Shown piece after piece: positions 7,511 through 15,139 of a DNA stretch of 23,763 nucleotides (within the stretch, counting starts at the first letter, position 1; each line of letters opens with the position of its first letter). The stretch is taken from assembly GCA_041655735.1 (NCBI GenBank), contig JBBAEV010000013.1, forward strand, positions 1 to 23,763, in the 5' to 3' direction. Source of the stretch: JBBAEV01 sp041655735. GTDB taxonomy: Bacteria; Bacillota_I; Bacilli_A; RF39; UBA660. The position numbers and the translations under genes were made by a program. Under the pieces are notes generated by a model. That model was not told the origin of the DNA. It did not search any database and was given only the letters and a program-made list of their open reading frames with translations.

Positions 7511-7879
7511 ATGGTACAACAAGAATCAAGATTAAAAGTAGCTGATAATTCTGGGGCTCGTGAATTACTAGTAATTAGAGCTTTAGGTGGAAGTAATCGA
7601 AGAACCGCTAATATTGGAGATATTATTGTAGGATCAGTAAAAAAAGCAACACCTGGTGGAGTAGTTAAAAAAGGTGATGTTGTAAGAGCTGTTATTGTAA
7701 GAACAAGAAAAGGATTAAGAAGAAACGATGGTTCTTATATAAAGTTTGATGAAAATGCATGTGTTATTATTAAGGAGGATAAAACTCCTAGAGGGACCCG
7801 TATTTTTGGCCCAGTAGCTCGTGAATTAAGAGATGCAAACTTTGCCAAAATCATTTCATTAGCAAGTGAAGTATTATAA
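7511..7879 (+). CDS. rplN: 50S ribosomal protein L14
   Basis: L14 lies at the subunit interface (bridge B5/B8). From ATG 7511 it is 122 aa, exactly the usual bacterial length, starting MVQQESRLKVADNSGARE. An in-phase upstream TTG at 7493 was rejected because the strong GGAAGGAGGG ribosome-binding site would then be coding. Conserved elements include IVRTRKGLRRNDGSYIKFDEN and the C-terminal GTRIFGPVARELRD. It begins the spc part of the operon, with no separate promoter seen. Confidence 0.97.
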   Translation: MVQQESRLKVADNSGARELLVIRALGGSNRRTANIGDIIVGSVKKATPGGVVKKGDVVRAVIVRTRKGLRRNDGSYIKFDENACVIIKEDKTPRGTRIFGPVARELRDANFAKIISLASEVL

Positions 7880-7903
7880 TCCTTAAATAAAGGAGGGAAT
7901 TTT

Positions 7904-8215
7904 ATGAAGTTAAAAACTGGAGATAAAGTTATTGTAATTAGCGGTAAGAACAAAGGCAAACAAGGTAAAATTACAAAAGTATTAAAGGATACTAATAGAG
8001 TAATTGTTGAAGGAATAAATATTGTTAAAAAACATATGAAGCCAAAAGCTAACAATGAACAAGGAGGAATCATCGAACGAGAAGCACCAATTAATGCTTC
8101 TAATGTAATGATTCTTGATCCTAAAACAGGAAAACAAACCAAAATCAAATATGATATTAATAAAGATAATAAAAAAATAAGAATTGCTAAAAAATCAGGA
8201 CAAAAACTTGATTGA
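7904..8215 (+). CDS. rplX: 50S ribosomal protein L24
   Basis: L24 starts 50S assembly by binding the 5' domain of 23S rRNA. At 103 aa it is normal. The KOW motif is at the N terminus (KTGDKVIVISGKNKGKQGKI), followed by VIVEGINIVKKHMKPKAN and GGIIEREAPINASNVMI. The gene ends in TGA (8213-8215) before the rplE ribosome-binding site, one of the codons showing that TGA is a stop in this genome. AAAGGAGGG precedes ATG 7904. Confidence 0.97.
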   Translation: MKLKTGDKVIVISGKNKGKQGKITKVLKDTNRVIVEGINIVKKHMKPKANNEQGGIIEREAPINASNVMILDPKTGKQTKIKYDINKDNKKIRIAKKSGQKLD

Positions 8216-8233
8216 TTGGAAGGAGGATAATCT

Positions 8234-8773
8234 ATGAACCGCCTAAAACAAAAAATAAAAGAAGTTGTCAATCCAACTTTAATGAAAAAACATAACTATA
8301 AATCAATTATGGCTATTCCTAAACTAGAGAAGATTGTTGTAAATGTAGGAGTAGGGGATGCTGTAAATAATTCTAAATTATTAGATGCGGCAATAGAAGA
8401 TCTAAAAATAATTACAGGATTGAAACCAATTATAACTAGAGCAAAAAAATCAATTTCTGCTTTTAAATTAAGAGAAGGAATGCCTATTGGGTGTAAGGTT
8501 ACTTTAAGAGGTGAATATATGTATAATTTCTTAGATAAACTTATTACTGTAGCGCTCCCTAGATTACGTGATTTTAGAGGAGTGTCACCAAAATCATTTG
8601 ATGGTAGAGGAAATTATACTTTAGGAATAAAAGAACAATTAATTTTTCCTGAAATAGAATATGATAAAATCGTAAAACTTAGAGGAATGGATATTATATT
8701 TGTCACAACTGCAAAAACTAATGAGGAATCCTATGACTTATTAAAAGAAATAGGAATACCATTTAGAAAGTAA
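8234..8773 (+). CDS. rplE: 50S ribosomal protein L5
   Basis: L5 binds 5S rRNA in the central protuberance and contacts P-site tRNA and S13. At 179 aa it is standard. Conserved parts are IPKLEKIVVNVGVGDAV (about 29-45), GLKPIITRAKKSISAFKLRE, the VALPRLRDFRGVSPKSFDG region and GIKEQLIFPEIEYDKI. A strong GGAAGGAGG ribosome-binding site precedes ATG 8234. Confidence 0.98.
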   Translation: MNRLKQKIKEVVNPTLMKKHNYKSIMAIPKLEKIVVNVGVGDAVNNSKLLDAAIEDLKIITGLKPIITRAKKSISAFKLREGMPIGCKVTLRGEYMYNFLDKLITVALPRLRDFRGVSPKSFDGRGNYTLGIKEQLIFPEIEYDKIVKLRGMDIIFVTTAKTNEESYDLLKEIGIPFRK

Positions 8774-8791
8774 TACAAAGGAGGAAATAGC

Positions 8792-8977
8792 ATGGCTAAA
8801 AAAAGTATGATTATAAAGACTAATAGAAAGCCTAAATATAAGGTTAGAAAATATACTCGTTGTGTACGTTGTGGAAGACCTCATTCTGTATTACGTAAAT
8901 TTCAATTATGTCGTATTTGTTTCAGAGAACTAGCTAATAAAGGTCAGATTCCTGGCGTTAAAAAGTCTAGTTGGTAA
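8792..8977 (+). CDS. rpsN: 30S ribosomal protein S14, zinc-binding type
   Basis: S14 of the 30S head, in the short zinc-ribbon form (61 aa) rather than the roughly 89-100 aa zinc-free form. The zinc knuckle is intact: C24-x2-C27 and C40-x2-C43, with the CVRCGRPHSVLRKFQLCRIC signature. The C terminus GQIPGVKKSSW is typical. Because this is the zinc form, a zinc-free copy under Zur control may exist elsewhere; that is inference. AAAGGAGG precedes ATG 8792. Confidence 0.97.
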   Translation: MAKKSMIIKTNRKPKYKVRKYTRCVRCGRPHSVLRKFQLCRICFRELANKGQIPGVKKSSW

Positions 8978-8999
8978 AATAGGGAAGGAGGAATAAAAT

Positions 9000-9401
9000 A
9001 TGGCAGTAGTTACAGATCCGATTGCGGATATGCTTACTCGTATTAGAAACGCAAATAAAATGCGTTATAGAACATTAGAAGTACCTGCTTCAAAAATGAA
9101 AATAGAAATAGCCAATATATTAAAAGAGGAAGGTTATATTACTAATTATAAAGTAGTAGAAGAAAAACCTCAAAATAAAATAGTAATTACTTTAAAATAT
9201 GGTCCTCATAATGAAAGGGTAATAACTGGATTAAAACGTATTTCTAAACCAGGCTTACGCGTTTATGCAAAAGCACAAGAAATACCTAGAGTATTAAATG
9301 GATTAGGAATTGCTATTTTATCAACTCCAAAAGGTATTATTACAGATAAAACAGCGCGTAAAGAAAAAACAGGCGGCGAAGTATTAGCTTATATATGGTA
9401 A
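9000..9401 (+). CDS. rpsH: 30S ribosomal protein S8
   Basis: S8 binds helix 21 of 16S rRNA and, in E. coli, represses the spc operon; regulation here is unknown. At 133 aa it is normal. It starts MAVVTDPIADMLTRIRNANK, and ends with the family's ISKPGLRVYAKAQEIPRVLNG and GGEVLAYIW motifs. GGAAGGAGG precedes ATG 9000. It sits between rpsN and rplF, as in other Bacilli. Confidence 0.97.
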   Translation: MAVVTDPIADMLTRIRNANKMRYRTLEVPASKMKIEIANILKEEGYITNYKVVEEKPQNKIVITLKYGPHNERVITGLKRISKPGLRVYAKAQEIPRVLNGLGIAILSTPKGIITDKTARKEKTGGEVLAYIW

Positions 9402-9420
9402 TTAATAGGAGGTAGAAAAA

Positions 9421-9957
9421 ATGAGCCGAATTGGAAATAAAATTCTTTTAGTACCAAGTAGTGTTACTGTTACTATTAATGATAATAGAGTAACTGTTAA
9501 GGGCCCTAAAGGGGAATTAACAAGAGTTTTTTCTAAAAATATTATAATAAAATTAGAAGAAAACAAGCTTACTACTGAAAGAAAAAATAATAAAAAAGAA
9601 ACAAAACAATTACATGGAACTACTAATTCAGTAATAAAAAATATGATTCAAGGAGTAACCGAAGGTTTTGAAAAAAATTTAGAGATAATAGGTGTTGGAT
9701 ATCGTTTTCAGCCTAAAGGTAAAACGCTCGGTATTAATGCAGGTTTTTCTCATCCTGTGGAATTAAAAGTTCCAGAAGGTATTGAAGTGGAAGGCATAAG
9801 TAGTACTGAATTAAAAATAAAGGGAATTGATAATGTTTTAGTTGGTGAGTTTGCCGCTAGCATTAGAAAAATAAGACAACCTGAACCATATAAAGGTAAA
9901 GGTATTAGATATAAAGATGAATATGTTCGTCGTAAAGAAGGAAAAAAAGCTGCTTAA
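9421..9957 (+). CDS. rplF: 50S ribosomal protein L6
   Basis: L6 sits near the sarcin-ricin loop and the factor-binding stalk base. At 178 aa it has the usual length and two related domains: residues 1 to about 80 (MSRIGNKILLVPSSV, VKGPKGELTR) and about 81-178 (GVTEGFEKNLEIIGVGYRFQ). The C-terminal signature RQPEPYKGKGIRYKDE is intact. AGGAGG precedes ATG 9421. Confidence 0.97.
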   Translation: MSRIGNKILLVPSSVTVTINDNRVTVKGPKGELTRVFSKNIIIKLEENKLTTERKNNKKETKQLHGTTNSVIKNMIQGVTEGFEKNLEIIGVGYRFQPKGKTLGINAGFSHPVELKVPEGIEVEGISSTELKIKGIDNVLVGEFAASIRKIRQPEPYKGKGIRYKDEYVRRKEGKKAA

Positions 9958-9983
9958 AAAATAAGTAGAAGGGAGTTATACTA

Positions 9984-10346
9984 ATGATAAAAAAAGAAAC
10001 GCGTAACAATACAAGGAAAAAGAGACATCAACGCATTAGACAAAACATTTTTGGGACTAAAGAGATACCCAGATTAAATGTATTTAGATCAAATGAAAAC
10101 ATTTTTGCTCAAATCATTGATGATGAAAAAGGTATAACTTTAGTTAGCGCTTCTTCTATAGATAAGGAATTAAAATTAGAAAATGGTTCTAATATAGAAG
10201 CTGCTACTAAAGTTGGAACTACATTGGCTAATAGAGCAAAAAAATCAAAAATAAAAAAAGTAGTTTTTGATAGAGGTGGTTATTTATATCAAGGTAGAGT
10301 CAAAGCTCTAGCGGAAGCAGCTCGTCAAAATGGATTAGAATTCTAA
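9984..10346 (+). CDS. rplR: 50S ribosomal protein L18
   Basis: L18 binds 5S rRNA together with L5 and L25. At 120 aa it is normal. The basic N terminus (TRNNTRKKRHQRIRQNIFGT) leads into the PRLNVFRSNENIFAQIIDD core. The C-terminal VVFDRGGYLYQGRVKALAEAAR is typical. The start ATG 9984 has an AGAAGGGAG site. The gene lies 12 nt before rpsE. Confidence 0.97.
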   Translation: MIKKETRNNTRKKRHQRIRQNIFGTKEIPRLNVFRSNENIFAQIIDDEKGITLVSASSIDKELKLENGSNIEAATKVGTTLANRAKKSKIKKVVFDRGGYLYQGRVKALAEAARQNGLEF

Positions 10347-10358
10347 AAGGAGGTTAAC

Positions 10359-10874
10359 ATGGAAAATAAAAGAAGAAGAACTCATAAAGTTAAATCTGAA
10401 TATGAGGAAAAAGTAGTTTCTGTTAATCGTGTAACTAAAGTAACTAAAGGTGGGCGCAATTTTCGTTTTGCTGCAACCATAGTTATTGGTAATAGAAAAG
10501 GCAAGGTAGGCCTTGGAACTGGAAAAGCTAGTGAAGCCCCAGATGCTATTAAGAAAGCTATTGAAGAAGCTAAAAAGAATATTATAAATGTTCCTATTAT
10601 TGATAATCGTACTATTCCACATGAAATTATTGGTAAATATGGTGCTGGTAAAGTTATGTTAAAACCTGCTAGTAAAGGTACAGGAGTTATTGCTGGAGGT
10701 CCAGTTCGTGCTGTGTTAGAATTAGCAGGAGTTCGTGATATTTTATCAAAATCATTAGGTACTAATACTCCAATTAACCTTGTCCGTGCCACTATTGAAG
10801 GATTAAAAAGTTTAAAGACAGCAGAAAAATTTGCTGCTTTAAGAGATAAATCAGTAGAGGAGATAGTGGGATAA
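10359..10874 (+). CDS. rpsE: 30S ribosomal protein S5
   Basis: S5 shapes the mRNA entry and the decoding-site neck, and is involved in translational accuracy. At 171 aa it is standard. The double-stranded RNA-binding-like N domain includes VNRVTKVTKGGRNFRFAATIVIG. The C domain has KPASKGTGVIAGGPVRAVLELAG and NLVRATIEGLKSL. AAAAGGAGG precedes ATG 10359. Its stop overlaps rplO by one base (TAATG). Where most Bacilli place rpmD (L30) between rpsE and rplO, there is no space for it here. Confidence 0.97.
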   Translation: MENKRRRTHKVKSEYEEKVVSVNRVTKVTKGGRNFRFAATIVIGNRKGKVGLGTGKASEAPDAIKKAIEEAKKNIINVPIIDNRTIPHEIIGKYGAGKVMLKPASKGTGVIAGGPVRAVLELAGVRDILSKSLGTNTPINLVRATIEGLKSLKTAEKFAALRDKSVEEIVG

Positions 10875-11317
10875 TGAAATTACATGAATTAAAACCAGCT
10901 AAGGGTTCTACTCATTATAAAAAAAGAGTAGGAAGAGGACCCGGTAGTGGACTTGGAAAAACAAGTGGCAGAGGTCATAAAGGACAAAATGCTCGTAGTG
11001 GAGGAGGCGTAAGAACAGTATTTGAAGGTGGGCAAATGCCTTTATTTAGACGTTTACCAAAAAGGGGATTTGATAATACTCGTTTCGGAACAAAATACGC
11101 TGTTATAAACTTAAATGAATTAAATAGATTTGAAGATGGTAGTGTTATTACTCCAGAATTATTAAAAAAAGAAAAAGTCGTTACTCAACAATTAGATGGA
11201 ATCAAAGTGTTAGGTAACGGTAATTTAAATAAAAAGCTAACAATAAAAGCTCATAAATTTTCAGAAACAGCTAAAGAAAAAATAGAAGCTGCAGGTGGCA
11301 AAATAGAGGTGATCTAA
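10874..11317 (+). CDS. rplO: 50S ribosomal protein L15
   Basis: L15 has a long basic N-terminal extension that threads through 23S rRNA. At 147 aa it is normal. The N terminus carries the signature RVGRGPGSGLGKTSGRGHKG, followed by GGVRTVFEGGQMPLFRRLPK. The C-terminal domain is conserved (KLTIKAHKFSETAKEKIEAAGG). It overlaps rpsE by one base and abuts secY directly, suggesting tight translational coupling across the L15/SecY boundary. Confidence 0.97.
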   Translation: MKLHELKPAKGSTHYKKRVGRGPGSGLGKTSGRGHKGQNARSGGGVRTVFEGGQMPLFRRLPKRGFDNTRFGTKYAVINLNELNRFEDGSVITPELLKKEKVVTQQLDGIKVLGNGNLNKKLTIKAHKFSETAKEKIEAAGGKIEVI

Positions 11318-12586
11318 ATGTTTGCAACTTTAAAACAAATATTTAAACCAACTAATAAAGATATAAAGAAGAGATTATTATTTACTTTACTAGTACTATT
11401 AGTTTTCAGAGTAGGAACATCTATTAGAGTTCCAGGAACTGAAGATGTTACTAGTAATTTAGGATTTCTTGAACTAATAAATACAATGGGTGGTGGTGCC
11501 CTAAAACAATTTTCAATATTTGCATTAGGGGTTATGCCATATATTACCGCATCAATTATAATCAGTTTACTACAATCCTCTGATATTATTCCTTACTTAA
11601 CAGAATTAAAAAATCAAGGAGAAGTAGGCAGACATAAAATAAACAAGGTGACTAGATATATTGGTTTAGCATTTGCTTTTGTTCAAGGATATATGTTTTC
11701 CTTTACTTTTTTAGGAAATAGTGGAACTCCTATGGAATATATGAGGATAGCTATTATTTTAACAGCTGGTACTGCTTTTTTATTATGGCTTGGAGATCAA
11801 GTTACACAAAAGGGTCTAGGAAATGGAATATCTTTAATAATAATGGCAGGTATTGTTTCAACTATGCCAAAAATGTTTATAGATGCTTATAATGCTTTAA
11901 TCAGCTCTGGTACTAGTACTTTATTTATTGGTATTGTATCATTCTCAATATTTACTTTAGTTTATTTAGGAATAGTTGTTGGCATGATATATATTCAAAT
12001 ATCTGAAAGAAGGGTACCTATACAATATTCGAATATGACTAGAAGTTCATATGGAGCTAAACAAAGTTATATGCCACTTAAAATAAATTCAGCGGGGGTT
12101 ATTCCTGTAATATTTGCTTCAACTATTATTGCGATACCTACAACTATTGCTCAGTTTATAAAAAATGATAGTTTTAGCTTATTTGCTCAAAAGTATTTAA
12201 GCTTTAGCTCAGTGGTGGGATTTAGTTTATACATTATTTTGATTATAGCTTTTTCATATTTTCAAACCTATATGCAAATAAATCCTAAAGAACTATCAGA
12301 AAACTTACAAAAAAATGGAGGCTATATTCCAGGAATAAGACCAGGAGATCAAACAAAAATATATATAAAACAAGTACTTTCTAGATTGACTGCTATAGGT
12401 GCACTTTTCCTTGTAATAATAGCAGCACTTCCAATATTATTTTCTACTTTTACTAATTTACCAACTAGTGTAACTATTGGTGGTACAGGATTATTAATCG
12501 TAGTAGGAGTTGCCTTAGAAACTTATAAACAATTAGAAAGTAGCTTAATAAGTAGAAGTTATAAGGGGGGATATAAAAGATTATGA
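11318..12586 (+). CDS. secY: Protein translocase subunit SecY
   Basis: SecY is the channel subunit of the SecYEG translocon in the cytoplasmic membrane. It passes secreted proteins and inserts membrane proteins. At 422 aa it is close to the usual 430. About ten hydrophobic membrane segments alternate with conserved loops: RVGTSIRVPG near residues 31-40, QGLGNGIS-like QKGLGNGISLII near 163, the cytosolic ERRVPIQYSN-MTR loop near 230, and NPKELSENLQKNGGYIPGIRPG near 323. It starts immediately after the rplO stop and ends in TGA, overlapping adk by 4 nt (ATGA). An internal rplO site provides its ribosome-binding signal. Confidence 0.98.
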   Translation: MFATLKQIFKPTNKDIKKRLLFTLLVLLVFRVGTSIRVPGTEDVTSNLGFLELINTMGGGALKQFSIFALGVMPYITASIIISLLQSSDIIPYLTELKNQGEVGRHKINKVTRYIGLAFAFVQGYMFSFTFLGNSGTPMEYMRIAIILTAGTAFLLWLGDQVTQKGLGNGISLIIMAGIVSTMPKMFIDAYNALISSGTSTLFIGIVSFSIFTLVYLGIVVGMIYIQISERRVPIQYSNMTRSSYGAKQSYMPLKINSAGVIPVIFASTIIAIPTTIAQFIKNDSFSLFAQKYLSFSSVVGFSLYIILIIAFSYFQTYMQINPKELSENLQKNGGYIPGIRPGDQTKIYIKQVLSRLTAIGALFLVIIAALPILFSTFTNLPTSVTIGGTGLLIVVGVALETYKQLESSLISRSYKGGYKRL

Positions 12587-13233
12587 AAAACATAATATTT
12601 ATAGCTCCACCAGCAGCTGGTAAGGGAACTATTTCAGAAATGATAGAAAAAAAATATCATATACCTCATATTGCTACAGGGGACTTATTAAGAAATGCTC
12701 GTAATAGAGGCGATGAAATTAGCAAACAAATTATAGAGGCACAAGATTCTGGTACTTTAGTAGATGATAGTATAACCATTACCTTATTAGAAGAAAGAAT
12801 AACAATGGATGATTGTGATAATGGGTATATTTTAGATGGGTTTCCCAGAAATGTAGAACAAGCACATCTGTATGAAGATTTATTAAAAAAAACAAATAGG
12901 GATTTAGGAGTAGTAATTGTTTTAGATATTAAAAAAGAAATCGCTATAAGAAGAATTGCTGGAAGAAGAAGTTGTTTAAAATGTAATGCTATATATAATA
13001 TTAATAATCCAGAAATGACACCTAAACAAGAAGATATATGCGATATATGTGGGGGAACACTAATTCAAAGACCAGATGACAATGAAGAAACATATAATAT
13101 CAGATATAATTTATACATGGAAAAAACTAAACCATTAATAGATTATTATAAGTCAAAAGGAGTAATATATCATATCGACAGTAGCGAATCAAAAAAAGCT
13201 TTTGAAGCAGCAGAGGCTATAATTAATGATTAA
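12583..13233 (+). CDS. adk: Adenylate kinase, zinc-lid type, with an unusual P-loop
   Basis: Cytosolic enzyme that converts ATP + AMP to two ADP. At 216 aa it is the long form with a zinc-binding lid: C131-x2-C134 and C153-x2-C156. The AMP-binding residues ATGDLLR (31-37) and DGFPRN (85-90) are present, as are GRRSC and the late RPDDNEET segment. The Walker A loop reads APPAAGKGT at 8-16, where the family almost always has GPPGAGKGT. K14 and the following G-T are kept, so activity is plausible. A GGGGGG-rich ribosome-binding site lies within secY; the ATG overlaps the secY stop (ATGA). It overlaps map by 8 nt. Confidence 0.96.
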   Translation: MKNIIFIAPPAAGKGTISEMIEKKYHIPHIATGDLLRNARNRGDEISKQIIEAQDSGTLVDDSITITLLEERITMDDCDNGYILDGFPRNVEQAHLYEDLLKKTNRDLGVVIVLDIKKEIAIRRIAGRRSCLKCNAIYNINNPEMTPKQEDICDICGGTLIQRPDDNEETYNIRYNLYMEKTKPLIDYYKSKGVIYHIDSSESKKAFEAAEAIIND

Positions 13234-13987
13234 TATAAAAACCCCTCGTGAAGTAGAGCTTATGAGGAAAGCTGGTAAAATAGTTTATGAAACTCATAAA
13301 TTATTAGAAAAGCATATAAAAAAAGGAATTACAACACAAGAACTAAATGATATAGCAGAAAGATTTATATTAGAAAACAATGCTAAACCTTCATTTAAAG
13401 GGTTTGAGGGATATCCTAAGGCTATTTGTACATCAGTTAATGAACAAGTAGTTCATGGAATACCGGGTAAATATAAATTAAAAGAAGGAGATATTATATC
13501 AATAGATATAGGAGCTGAATATCAAGGATATCATGGAGATTCAGCATGGTCTTATAAAGTTGGTAAGGTATCGTCTGATAAAGAACAGTTATTAATAAAT
13601 ACTAAGAAAGTTTTATATGATAGTTTAAAAATAATAAAACCAGGCATAAAATTAAATGATATATCAAGTGAAATAGAAAAAAATGCCTATAAATATAAAT
13701 TAGGAATAGTAAAAGAATTAGTAGGTCATGGTATAGGCAATAATATGCATGAAGATCCAGACATTCCTAATTACAGTATTAAAAATAATGGACCTACAAT
13801 AAAGGAAGGAATGACTCTAGCTATCGAACCAATGTTAGTATTAGGAAGTCCAAAAATAGTTTTAGAAGAAGATGGTTGGACAATAGCAACATTAGACAAT
13901 AGTCCGGCAGCTCATTTTGAACATACTATTTTGGTAACTATTGATGGTTATGAGATTCTTACAGGAGCGTGGAATAATGACAAATAA
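13226..13987 (+). CDS. map: Methionine aminopeptidase, type I
   Basis: Cytosolic metalloprotease that removes the initiator methionine from new proteins. At 253 aa it matches the short bacterial type Ia form, with no N-terminal zinc finger. All five metal ligands are visible: D94 and D105 (SIDIGAEYQGYHGDSAW), H168 (VGHGIG), E201 (AIEPML) and E232 (FEHTILV). The catalytic H77 is in VVHGIPG. The ATG at 13226 overlaps the adk stop region by 8 nt and lacks a strong ribosome-binding site, so translation probably depends on adk. Its end overlaps infA by 11 nt. Confidence 0.97.
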   Translation: MINIKTPREVELMRKAGKIVYETHKLLEKHIKKGITTQELNDIAERFILENNAKPSFKGFEGYPKAICTSVNEQVVHGIPGKYKLKEGDIISIDIGAEYQGYHGDSAWSYKVGKVSSDKEQLLINTKKVLYDSLKIIKPGIKLNDISSEIEKNAYKYKLGIVKELVGHGIGNNMHEDPDIPNYSIKNNGPTIKEGMTLAIEPMLVLGSPKIVLEEDGWTIATLDNSPAAHFEHTILVTIDGYEILTGAWNNDK

Positions 13988-14192
13988 TGATGTTATTGAA
14001 TTTGAAGGGAAAGTAATAGAGCTTATTCCCGGAGGAAAGTTCAAAGTTGAACTCGATAATGGACATGTCGTAACAGCTCATGTTTCCGGTAAAATAAGAA
14101 TGAATTACATAAAAATATTGGTTGGCGATAAAGTAACTATTGAGTTATCTCCATATGATTTGACTCAAGGACGTATAACCTATAGAAAGTGA
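13977..14192 (+). CDS. infA: Translation initiation factor IF-1
   Basis: IF-1 is an OB-fold protein that binds the 30S A site during initiation. From ATG 13977 it is 71 aa, the usual length, with FEGKVIELIPGGKFKVELDN, the conserved HVSGKIRMNYI and GDKVTIELSPYDLTQGRITYR. Earlier in-phase ATGs (13941, 13944, 13950) lie deep in map and would add residues foreign to the family. The start lies inside the map coding end (11-nt overlap), with GGAGCG at 13963-13968 as a weak ribosome-binding site. It ends in TGA. The KOW-domain gene that separates map and infA in Bacillus is absent. Confidence 0.96.
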   Translation: MTNNDVIEFEGKVIELIPGGKFKVELDNGHVVTAHVSGKIRMNYIKILVGDKVTIELSPYDLTQGRITYRK

Positions 14193-14206
14193 TAGAGGTG
14201 ATAAAT

Positions 14207-14320
14207 ATGAAAGTAAAAGCTTCAATAAAGAAGATTTGTAAAGATTGTAAAATTATAAAAAGAAATGGGAAAGTAAGAATAATTTGTAAAAATCCAAAAC
14301 ATAATCAAGTACAAGGATAA
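14207..14320 (+). CDS. rpmJ: 50S ribosomal protein L36, zinc-binding type
   Basis: L36 is the smallest 50S protein and stabilises the 23S rRNA core near helix 89. The 37-aa frame MKVKASIKKICKDCKIIKRN, ending in KNPKHNQVQG, is diagnostic. The zinc ligands C11, C14, C27 and H32 are all present, so this is the zinc-containing form, like rpsN upstream. ATG 14207 is preceded by AGAGGTGAT. It sits between infA and rpsM, as expected. Confidence 0.97.
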   Translation: MKVKASIKKICKDCKIIKRNGKVRIICKNPKHNQVQG

Positions 14321-14335
14321 TAGGAGGTGTAAAAT

Positions 14336-14719
14336 ATGGCGCGTATTGAAGGTGTAGATTTACCAAAAAACAAAAGAATTGAGATAGGGCTAACTTATAT
14401 CTATGGTATAGGTAGAAAACTATCAAGGGAAATATTAAAGGAAGCTAATATTGACTTTGATAAGAAAACAGATGATTTAACTAATGAAGAAATTGCTGCT
14501 ATTCGTGAAAAAGTAGTAAAACATTCTGTTGAAGGAGAACTTCGTAAAGAAGTTAGCATGAACATAAAAAGACTAATGGAAATAGGGTCTTATCGTGGTT
14601 CTCGTCATCGTAAAGGATTACCTTGTCGCGGACAAAGAACAATTACTAATGCTCGTACTTTAAAGAACAGAAGAGGAGCTAAAAAAGTAGTTGCTAATAA
14701 GAAAAAAGCAAGTAGCTAA
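14336..14719 (+). CDS. rpsM: 30S ribosomal protein S13
   Basis: S13 of the 30S head contacts P-site tRNA and forms bridges to L5. The length, 127 aa, is slightly above the usual 121-123 because of a basic, Ala/Ser-ending tail. Conserved elements are MARIEGVDLPKNKRIEIGLT, YIYGIGR and the C-terminal GSYRGSRHRKGLPCRGQRT signature with NARTLKNRRG. AGGAGGTG precedes ATG 14336. Confidence 0.97.
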   Translation: MARIEGVDLPKNKRIEIGLTYIYGIGRKLSREILKEANIDFDKKTDDLTNEEIAAIREKVVKHSVEGELRKEVSMNIKRLMEIGSYRGSRHRKGLPCRGQRTITNARTLKNRRGAKKVVANKKKASS

Positions 14720-14732
14720 AGGAGGGTAGAAA

Positions 14733-15116
14733 ATGGCTTATAAACAAAGGAAACGTCGTACAAAAAAAAATATACCAATAGCTGAGGCTCATATTACGAC
14801 ATCATTTAATAATACGATGGTAACAATAACCGATGATGCAGGAAATGCAATTGGCTGGGCATCTGCTGGATCATTAGGTTTTAAAGGAAGTAAGAAAAGT
14901 ACTCCGTTCGCAGCGCAAATGGTAGCTGAAGCAGCTGGTAAAATGGCAGTTGAAAACGGAGTAAAAACAGTTAATGTTTTTGTAAAAGGATTAGGCTCTG
15001 GTAGAGAACCAGCTATTCGCTCGCTACAAACAGTAGGATTAGAAGTCGCAATGATAACCGACGAAACACCAGTTCCACACAATGGATGTCGTCCTCCAAA
15101 ACGTAGACGCGGATAA
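14733..15116 (+). CDS. rpsK: 30S ribosomal protein S11
   Basis: S11 of the 30S platform contacts mRNA upstream of the P site. At 127 aa it is normal. It shows the core AHITTSFNNTMVTITDDAGN (about 20-39), the GFKGSKKSTPFAAQ segment, GLGSGREPAIRSLQTVGLE and the C-terminal VPHNGCRPPKRRRG hallmark. The NG in HNG is the isoaspartate-prone site known in this family. A strong AAAGGAGGG site precedes ATG 14733. Confidence 0.98.
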   Translation: MAYKQRKRRTKKNIPIAEAHITTSFNNTMVTITDDAGNAIGWASAGSLGFKGSKKSTPFAAQMVAEAAGKMAVENGVKTVNVFVKGLGSGREPAIRSLQTVGLEVAMITDETPVPHNGCRPPKRRRG

Positions 15117-15139
15117 AAAAGAAAGGGAGTGTATTTTAT

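Noticed and set aside
7735..8271. A 178-codon open frame on the - strand across rplN, rplX and rplE
   Set aside because: It is antisense to three certain ribosomal protein genes, and its hydrophobic composition is the expected mirror of Lys/Arg-rich codons. It has no independent support.
10382..10792. A 136-codon - strand open frame over rpsE
   Set aside because: Antisense shadow of rpsE, with no ribosome-binding site and no family resemblance.
13941..13976. Longer infA starts at 13941-13950
   Set aside because: They lie inside map, lack a ribosome-binding site, and add residues not found in IF-1.
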